NCBI GenBank assembly: GCA_903875045.1
Contig: CAIQUS010000078.1
Coordinates: 1-60,062, forward strand
Direction: 5' to 3'
DNA length: 60,062 bases
DNA from: an uncultured Bacteroidales bacterium
Lineage (GTDB): Bacteria > Bacteroidota > Bacteroidia > Bacteroidales > FEN-979
Positions 54,527 through 60,062 of the stretch are shown in pieces. The stretch's first letter is position 1; the number at the start of each line of letters is the position of its first letter. Made by a program: the position numbers and the translations under genes. A model generated the notes under the pieces. That model had not been told where the DNA came from and searched no databases. It saw only the letters and a program-made list of their open reading frames with translations.

Positions 54527-57385
54527 ATGATCAACAATAACTTTGCAAGAAGACACAACGGGCCATTTGGCGATGAGATCAATAACATGCTCGAAAAAAT
54601 CGGTGTGACCTCCATCGATCAGCTGATCGACCAAACTGTTCCATCTTCCATCCGGATGAAAGAACCACTGAAGCTGCCCATTGGCATGAATGAGTACCAA
54701 TACCTCAGCCATATCAGGTCAATCGGTGCAAAAAACAAACTTTTCAAAAGTTTTATCGGTCTTGGCTATTACGATACGATTGTTCCGGCGGTTATTTTGA
54801 GGAATATCCTGGAGAACCCGGGATGGTATACCGCCTATACACCTTACCAGGCAGAGATATCACAGGGAAGGCTTGAAGCATTGCTGAACTTTCAGACAAT
54901 GGTATGCGATCTTACCGCGATGCCTATTGCCAATGCCTCCCTTCTGGATGAAGGAACCGCTGCCTCTGAGGCGATGATCATGCTTTTCAACAGCCGTTCA
55001 CGAGATGCCGTTAAACGCGGCGCCAACCAGTTTTTTGTTTCAGAAAACCTTTTCCCTCAATCAATTGATGTGATCCGTACCCGTGCAATCCCTCTTGGTA
55101 TTCAACTCATTATCGGGAAGCAGGATACCTTTGATTTTAATGATATGGTGTTTGGTTGTGTGGTTCAGTATCCAAACCAGCACGGAGCAGTTTGTGATTA
55201 TTCGGCCATTGTGGAGAAAGCACATAAGGCAGGCTCGATGGTTGCGGTTGCTGCCGACCTGATGAGCCTTACTCTTCTTACCCCCCCGGGAGAATGGGGA
55301 GCTGATATTGTGTTCGGTTCCACCCAGCGTTTCGGGATTCCGATGGGTTATGGCGGCCCTCATGCTGCCTATTTTGCCACCCGTGATGAATACAAGCGGC
55401 AGATGCCTGGCCGTATCATCGGTGTTTCGGTTGATGCCAACGGCAACCGGGCATTACGTATGGCGTTGCAAACCCGCGAACAGCATATCAAACGCGAAAA
55501 AGCCACATCGAACATCTGCACATCCCAGGTATTGCTTGCCGTAATGGCCGGGATGTACGCCGTGTATCACGGACCGAAAGGGCTCCGCCAGATTGCCCGT
55601 CACATCAACATACTTACCGGAGTTTTATCCCAGGAAGTTCAGAAATACGGTTATAAGCAGCTGAACAGCCATTTTTTCGACACAGTACTGATCGGGTTGC
55701 CGGAGGGTGTTTCTGTGGAAGTGATCCGCAAGGCAGCCCTCGAAAATGAAATGAACCTTCGCTATATCGATGATAAACTTATTGGTATCAGTGTCGATGA
55801 AACCACTTCCCTCTCCGATATCAACACAATCGTTGGTATTTTTGCCAAAGCCAACGGAAAAGCCTACACGGAATTTGTGTGCAATCCGGCAGAATGTGAG
55901 TTGATCACCACGATCCCACAGAACCTTTCACGTACGTCTGGTTACCTGGCACATAAAGTTTTCAACAGTTATCATTCCGAAACGGAGATGATGCGTTATC
56001 TCAAAAAGCTGGAGATCAAAGATTTGTCGCTTAATCGATCCATGATTCCTTTGGGGTCATGCACCATGAAGCTGAATGCTGCCTCGGAGTTATTCGCTTT
56101 GAGCTACCCTGAATTCGGCAGCATGCACCCGTTTGTCCCGAAGGACCAGGCAGCAGGTTACCAATTTCTGATAGAGGAGCTGGCGAAAGACCTGGCAATT
56201 ATCACAGGATTTGATGCTGTATCATTTATGCCAAATTCGGGCGCTGCCGGTGAATATGCAGGGTTGATGGTGATCAGGCAGTTCCATATCGCACAAGGCC
56301 AGCCACACCGCGATGTTTGTATTATTCCATCATCTGCACATGGTACCAATCCGGCCAGTGCAGCGATGGCAGGAATGAGAGTGGTGGTGGTTAAATGCGA
56401 TGAAAAAGGCAATATCGATTTGAACGATTTGCGTGAGAAGGCTATCCAATACAAAGAAACCCTGTCGGCTTTGATGGTTACCTATCCCTCAACCCATGGT
56501 GTTTTTGAAGAGGAGATCCTTGACATCATCAGCATCATTCATGAAAACGGCGGACAGGTTTATATGGATGGTGCCAACATGAATGCCCAGGTGGGATTGA
56601 CCAATCCGGGAATTATCAAGGCTGACGTATGTCACCTGAACCTGCATAAAACCTTTGCCATACCTCATGGCGGCGGCGGCCCGGGCGAAGGTCCGATTGC
56701 TGTTGCCAAGCACCTTACACCTTTCCTGCCCAACCATGTTTGTGTTGAAACAGGCGGAACAAACGGTATTACGGCAGTTGCATCTGCGCCTTACGGCAGT
56801 GCCTTGATCCTCACCATATCCTATGCTTATATCAAACTGATGGGTGGCGGCGGACTCACCGAAGCCACCAAAATGGCCATCCTGAATGCCAACTACCTCA
56901 AATCGTGTCTTGAGCCACACTACCCGATTTTGTATTCCGGCAAGAATGGCCGCTGTGCCCATGAAATGATCGTTGACTGCAACGGCATCAGCCGGCAAAC
57001 CGGCATTGGTGCCATCGACATTGCCAAACGGTTGATGGACTACGGTTTCCACGCCCCTACTGTTGCCTTTCCCGTTCATGGCACCCTTATGGTTGAACCC
57101 ACCGAAAGCGAACCCTATTCCGAATTGAACCGGTTCCTTGAAGCGATGGTAGCCATCAAGGGGGAGATTGACGAGATCGCTTCCGGTAAGGCTGATAAAG
57201 TTATCAACGTGATTATGAAGGCACCTCACACGGCCCAGATGGTTTCAGCTGATGAATGGACCCTCCCCTATTCACGCCAGAAAGCGGCCTTCCCTGTTGA
57301 CTCACTCAGGGAGGATAAGTACTGGCCAACCGTGACAAGGATTGATGATGCATTCGGGGACAGGAACCTGACATGTACTGCATGA
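54527..57385 (+). CDS. gcvP: Glycine dehydrogenase (decarboxylating), P protein
   Basis: A 952-residue pyridoxal-phosphate enzyme of the glycine cleavage system. It decarboxylates glycine and passes the aminomethyl group to the lipoyl H protein. The single-chain form (GcvPA+GcvPB fused) is used. The PLP lysine is K708 in HLNLHKTFAIPHGGGGPG. The N-terminal half has FARRHNGPFGDEI, MNEYQYLSHIRSIGAKN and NPGWYTAYTPYQAEISQGRLEALLNFQTM. The C-terminal half has SMIPLGSCTMKLNAASE and SFMPNSGAAGEYAGLMVIR. The T, H and L genes (gcvT, gcvH, lpd) are not in the window. It has its own promoter and is followed by a tandem-repeat region. Confidence 0.97.
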   Translation: MINNNFARRHNGPFGDEINNMLEKIGVTSIDQLIDQTVPSSIRMKEPLKLPIGMNEYQYLSHIRSIGAKNKLFKSFIGLGYYDTIVPAVILRNILENPGWYTAYTPYQAEISQGRLEALLNFQTMVCDLTAMPIANASLLDEGTAASEAMIMLFNSRSRDAVKRGANQFFVSENLFPQSIDVIRTRAIPLGIQLIIGKQDTFDFNDMVFGCVVQYPNQHGAVCDYSAIVEKAHKAGSMVAVAADLMSLTLLTPPGEWGADIVFGSTQRFGIPMGYGGPHAAYFATRDEYKRQMPGRIIGVSVDANGNRALRMALQTREQHIKREKATSNICTSQVLLAVMAGMYAVYHGPKGLRQIARHINILTGVLSQEVQKYGYKQLNSHFFDTVLIGLPEGVSVEVIRKAALENEMNLRYIDDKLIGISVDETTSLSDINTIVGIFAKANGKAYTEFVCNPAECELITTIPQNLSRTSGYLAHKVFNSYHSETEMMRYLKKLEIKDLSLNRSMIPLGSCTMKLNAASELFALSYPEFGSMHPFVPKDQAAGYQFLIEELAKDLAIITGFDAVSFMPNSGAAGEYAGLMVIRQFHIAQGQPHRDVCIIPSSAHGTNPASAAMAGMRVVVVKCDEKGNIDLNDLREKAIQYKETLSALMVTYPSTHGVFEEEILDIISIIHENGGQVYMDGANMNAQVGLTNPGIIKADVCHLNLHKTFAIPHGGGGPGEGPIAVAKHLTPFLPNHVCVETGGTNGITAVASAPYGSALILTISYAYIKLMGGGGLTEATKMAILNANYLKSCLEPHYPILYSGKNGRCAHEMIVDCNGISRQTGIGAIDIAKRLMDYGFHAPTVAFPVHGTLMVEPTESEPYSELNRFLEAMVAIKGEIDEIASGKADKVINVIMKAPHTAQMVSADEWTLPYSRQKAAFPVDSLREDKYWPTVTRIDDAFGDRNLTCTA

Positions 57386-57418
57386 TCTGTTCATGTGTGA
57401 CCAGAAGGTTTTCAGACG

Positions 57419-57444
57419 CTGTCAGGTCTAAAAGACCCTGACAG
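57419..57444. repeat. Palindrome CTGTCAGGTCT / AGACCcTGACAG
   Basis: An 11-bp stem with one bulged C and an AAA loop directly downstream of gcvP. Related CTGACAG/CTGTCAG words recur in the next 100 bases. It could act as a transcription or mRNA end structure, although no T-run follows. Confidence 0.7.
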
Positions 57445-57483
57445 GTCTGAGTTTCCGTTAAACCTGACAGTGTCTGTAAGACC

Positions 57484-57543
57484 TGTCAGTGTTTAAAGAT
57501 TTGTCAGTGTTTAAAGATTTGTCAGTGTTTAAAAATCCTGTCA
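57484..57543. repeat. 18-bp tandem repeat, three copies
   Basis: TGTCAGTGTTTAAAGATT at 57484 and 57502 (identical) and a third copy at 57520 ending AAAAATC, then a partial CTGTCA. It lies in the convergent gap between gcvP and the AraC-type regulator. Confidence 0.9.
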
Positions 57544-57569
57544 TAATATACACCGATTTCAATATAATT

Positions 57570-59324
57570 TCATATCCCTTTCCGTACTTCATTTCTAATC
57601 TCTGCCGCGTAATCCTTTGGTGTCAGCCCAGTGACTGATTTAAATGCACGATAAAAGGAAACAGGAGAATGAAAACCCGAGGAAGCATAAAGTTCCGACA
57701 GGTTCAATTCTTCTTTCCCTCTTATTTTCTGTTCAATGGTCTTTTTAGCTTCATCCACACGGTACCGATTCAGAAAACTACGGAAATTTGTATCGCTGTT
57801 TTCACTGATGGCCTGATATAAATATTTTTGATTGGTCCCAAGTATCCTGGTTACTGTTTTCAAATTCAGCTCAGGGTCAAGAAACAACTTCTGGGTATCA
57901 AATACCTCCCGCAATTCGGTAAAGAGGAACGTTTTTGAATTGAATACCGCCACATCATCCGGAATATCTTCTGCATGTGCAATACTTCCAATTCCCGCCC
58001 CAGGTTGAGTTGTCTCATTTTGCCTCCACTTGAGCCAGGTGTGAATTTCCATGGTTTGCCGGTCAATATCCTTTTCCTTTATGAATAGTGTGTTCCGAAA
58101 CTTTCTGGTTTTGAGAATGAAGATGAATTGCCCGCACAATAATAACAGGACAATAACAACTACAAGGGTCAACACCCTCATATTCAGTTTTTTTCTCGTT
58201 ATATCCAGTTTTTGGTTCGCGATAGTGAGGTCCTTTTCAGGTACCTGAAGTTCAACAACAAGTTCGTTCAATTTCTCCGTTTGGTTCTCACTCATAAGTT
58301 TTTCTTTCTCAAACATATACGATTCAAGAAAAGCAAAGGCTTCCGGAAATTTTCCCGTTTGCTTATATGAAACATACATCATGCTGTCAACTTTCATCTT
58401 AAGCACAGGCAAGGGCTGCAACCGGAGTAAATCGAGAGCCTTTTGTCCGTATACAATTGCTTCGTTGTAATTATGCTCATCCAGCGCTCCGTGGGTAAGG
58501 TTGCTGTACCCCATGGCCAGAAATTGTTTATTTCCGATTTTTTCCGCGATAGCATTGGCCATCAACAGATATTTCTTCCGCTCCTTGTCCTTTTTCAACT
58601 GGAGATAGCAATCAGCCATCGTACCGTATATATATATGAGATGATCACTCACATGCAGTTTTTCAGCAATCAGGGCAGCCTGGTTAAGATAGAACAAACA
58701 ACTATCGGTTTGATTCAGATTCAGGAATGTGAGGCCAAGATTGTATTTGCCCGAGGCGAAATTTGAACTATCTTTTAATTTCATTGTCAGTTGGTTGGCC
58801 TTCCTGTTATAAAGAAGGGCATCCTCGTAACGTTTATTCTGCGACAGGATGGTTGCCATGGATGCCAAGGCGTTTCTGGTGAGTTTGTCGTCATGGTTCC
58901 GCTCCCCATAAAACATCATTTTCTCTGTAAAGTACAATGCACTGTCGAGATGCCCGGCATGGTTATAACAGTATGCCATGGCTTTCCAAGCGTCTACGAT
59001 CAATGTGGAGTCTTTCGATTTTGTTGACAGTGCAAGTGATTCAAACGCCACAACCAGGGCTGAATCAACGTTCCTGAGCCGAAATTGTGCAATGCTAAGC
59101 CTGTTGCTGTAGTACAAACGGTGATCAATATCCAGGGCTGAGTTTCCCTTCAGTTTGGCGGTAATCAGTTTGGAAACCTCCTTGAATCTGCATTGGTTCA
59201 TCATGCGCTCAACATTCGTATCGGAGATGGTTTTTTGCGCAATTCCCGGAATCGTTAAAATTAAAAAACCATAAACAAACACCAAAGTCAGAAAGCAAGG
59301 GCTTTTGATGGGATACATTCTCAT
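57570..59324 (-). CDS. TPR membrane sensor with AraC-type DNA-binding domain
   Basis: A 584-residue one-component regulator. A signal/anchor segment (FLTLVFVYGFLILTIPGIAQ) starts it. About 330 residues of TPR helices follow (for example AYCYNHAGHLDSALYFTEKMMFYGE and KYNLGLTFLNLNQTDSCLFYLNQA), then a strong membrane helix (about residues 378-400, VLTLVVVIVLLLLCGQFIFIL). The cytoplasmic C-terminus is an AraC/XylS double HTH (LKTVTRILGTNQKYLYQAISE, then LYASSGFHSPVSFYRAFKSVTGLTPKDYA). The TPR part therefore probably senses in the periplasm. The frame extends to 59369; ATG 59324 gives a clean signal peptide. A phased repeat array lies upstream. Confidence 0.87.
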   Translation of the reverse strand: MRMYPIKSPCFLTLVFVYGFLILTIPGIAQKTISDTNVERMMNQCRFKEVSKLITAKLKGNSALDIDHRLYYSNRLSIAQFRLRNVDSALVVAFESLALSTKSKDSTLIVDAWKAMAYCYNHAGHLDSALYFTEKMMFYGERNHDDKLTRNALASMATILSQNKRYEDALLYNRKANQLTMKLKDSSNFASGKYNLGLTFLNLNQTDSCLFYLNQAALIAEKLHVSDHLIYIYGTMADCYLQLKKDKERKKYLLMANAIAEKIGNKQFLAMGYSNLTHGALDEHNYNEAIVYGQKALDLLRLQPLPVLKMKVDSMMYVSYKQTGKFPEAFAFLESYMFEKEKLMSENQTEKLNELVVELQVPEKDLTIANQKLDITRKKLNMRVLTLVVVIVLLLLCGQFIFILKTRKFRNTLFIKEKDIDRQTMEIHTWLKWRQNETTQPGAGIGSIAHAEDIPDDVAVFNSKTFLFTELREVFDTQKLFLDPELNLKTVTRILGTNQKYLYQAISENSDTNFRSFLNRYRVDEAKKTIEQKIRGKEELNLSELYASSGFHSPVSFYRAFKSVTGLTPKDYAAEIRNEVRKGI

Positions 59325-59443
59325 CCGCTTGTAATTTGGCCGAAAGGTAAATAAATTTTTTGGTTGCATTCTTTTGCTTCACTTAAATATACCTGTAAGG
59401 CTGAATAGCAAGACAATAAAGTTGAAAAGAAATGAGATAAGGA

Positions 59444-59538
59444 ATGATTTTGAAACTTTTGGTATGATTTTGAAAGAACATTACCCCTGTCTGCTTTAAC
59501 AAAGTATGATTTTGGAAAAGTAAAGTATGGTTTTGAAA
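59444..59538. promoter_or_regulatory. Four phased ATGATTTTGAAA boxes (candidate operator array)
   Basis: ATGATTTTGAAA at 59444 and 59464, ATGATTTTGGAAA at 59506 and ATGGTTTTGAAA at 59527. The spacings are 20, 42 and 21 bases, about two, four and two helical turns. All point the same way. They sit between the AraC-type regulator and the acylphosphatase-like gene, so a transcription factor site for one or both is the likeliest reading. Confidence 0.6.
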
Positions 59539-59561
59539 CATCGTTTCTACGGACAGGGATA

Positions 59562-59569
59562 TACATTTG
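59562..59569 (+). promoter_or_regulatory. -7 element for the acylphosphatase-like gene
   Basis: TACATTTG, 20 bases before ATG 59590 and 23 bases after the last ATGGTTTTGAAA box, placing the boxes upstream of the promoter. Confidence 0.6.
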
Positions 59570-59589
59570 CCAAGTTTTTATAATATACG

Positions 59590-59949
59590 ATGAAGTGTAT
59601 ACAGATTACCATTTCAGGCGATATCCAGGGAATTGGTTTCCGGTTTAATGCCACTCACATTGCATATTCGCTCAACATAAAAGGTTTTGTAACATATACG
59701 AGCGTTCATGATATATACATGGAGGCAGAAGGTGAAGAAAATTCCCTTGAAAGCTTCATCGAATGGTGTACAACAGGCCCCTTTTCTTCTCAGGTTTCCG
59801 GAATCATCATGAAGGAAACTGAGTTAAAAAACTATCAATCATTCGAAATCCGTCTCACCGGCAACAAACAAACTGCCACTTCCTCCAATTTAACTGCACG
59901 AAACCAGGTCATCCGCTATTGCAAAGAGATTTTTCATTATTCCTTATAA
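59590..59949 (+). CDS. Acylphosphatase-like protein lacking the catalytic Asn
   Basis: A 119-residue protein. Residues 1-90 match the acylphosphatase fold (ISGDIQGIGFRFNATHIAYSLNIKGFV). Catalytic Arg is R18 in GIGFR. The conserved Asn expected 18 residues later (GWVRN in active enzymes) is Tyr36 (GFVTY). Without it, hydrolysis of acyl phosphates is doubtful. A C-terminal tail of about 30 residues (TGNKQTATSSNLTARNQ) is unusual for the family. It is divergent from the TPR/AraC regulator gene and probably shares its control region. Downstream to the window end I see no further gene. Confidence 0.85.
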   Translation: MKCIQITISGDIQGIGFRFNATHIAYSLNIKGFVTYTSVHDIYMEAEGEENSLESFIEWCTTGPFSSQVSGIIMKETELKNYQSFEIRLTGNKQTATSSNLTARNQVIRYCKEIFHYSL

Positions 59950-60062
59950 TTATCTGTTTCCGAGTCTGAATTAAAAACATTGTAACTAATCAGTTGTAAA
60001 TATTAACGTTATTAACAGTTTTATGCGGTAATTAACAAGATAGTTTGCTGGTGTTGTTTTGG

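Noticed and set aside
56489-57229. 246-codon open frame on the minus strand
   Set aside because: It lies fully inside gcvP in an antisense frame. Such mirror frames are expected in a long gene with this codon use, and its translation shows no recognisable family.

Overview
The window is chromosomal DNA of a Bacteroidota bacterium, probably from the Bacteroidales side of the phylum. Four signs support this. The promoters carry the Bacteroidota -7 element TAnnTTTG. Two secreted proteins (a GH16 hydrolase and a PKD protein) end in type IX secretion sorting domains. There is a ribosomal protein THX gene, a head-GIN lipoprotein, a YfhO protein, a TPR/AraC membrane regulator and an archaeal-type ProRS. 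Shine-Dalgarno sequences are weak or absent. The content is mostly housekeeping and envelope genes; I see no prophage, CRISPR array, plasmid functions or complete transposon.

Layout. 1-500: the 5' end of a group II intron sitting on the terminator of an HU gene. 600-4200: fmt, a TPR membrane protein, trmH, THX and rsmG (translation, RNA modification). 4270-8370: OPT transporter, PqqD-like protein, PepD. 8450-10300: secreted GH16 hydrolase. 10400-14470: rpmH (53 codons), YfhO and a glycosyltransferase. 14470-17370: MATE transporter, RNase P RNA, UDP-GlcNAc 2-epimerase. 17480-23750: gyrB, then a MacA/FtsX/TolC-like export set without its ATPase. 23830-25300: peroxiredoxin and MazG. 25430-31870: PagL-like lipid A deacylase, GIN lipoprotein, proS, a Gly/Tyr/Trp-rich lipoprotein, an outer-membrane barrel. 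31860-35430: leftward nif3 / zinc-ribbon / TPR operon. 35470-35980: a repeat-dense gene-free stretch. 36090-38370: degenerate receiver, lpxK, purine nucleoside phosphorylase. 38930-43060: LpxR-like deacylase, dnaB, an amidotransferase-fold protein. 43060-47135: lipoprotein, folA, thyA, nucleoside transporter, DUF151 nuclease, all leftward. 47280-51860: membrane pyrophosphatase, then an ECF sigma factor with a membrane/barrel partner. 52000-57385: PKD secreted protein and gcvP. 57570-59950: TPR/AraC regulator and acylphosphatase-like protein, divergent around a phased repeat array.

Themes. Lipid A handling recurs (lpxK, PagL-like, LpxR-like). Nucleotide metabolism recurs (PNP, thyA, folA, NupG-like transporter, MazG). 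The most interesting non-coding signals are: the intron 5' end at a terminator; promoters so close to ATG that transcripts should be leaderless, calibrated by the RNase P RNA start; 7-bp-period repeats next to genes; a 26-bp inverted repeat enclosing nested hairpins; and four ATGATTTTGAAA boxes spaced by about 21 bp or its double. I do not see a clear new multi-gene system. The best candidates are the ECF sigma / envelope-spanning barrel pair and the phased operator array.
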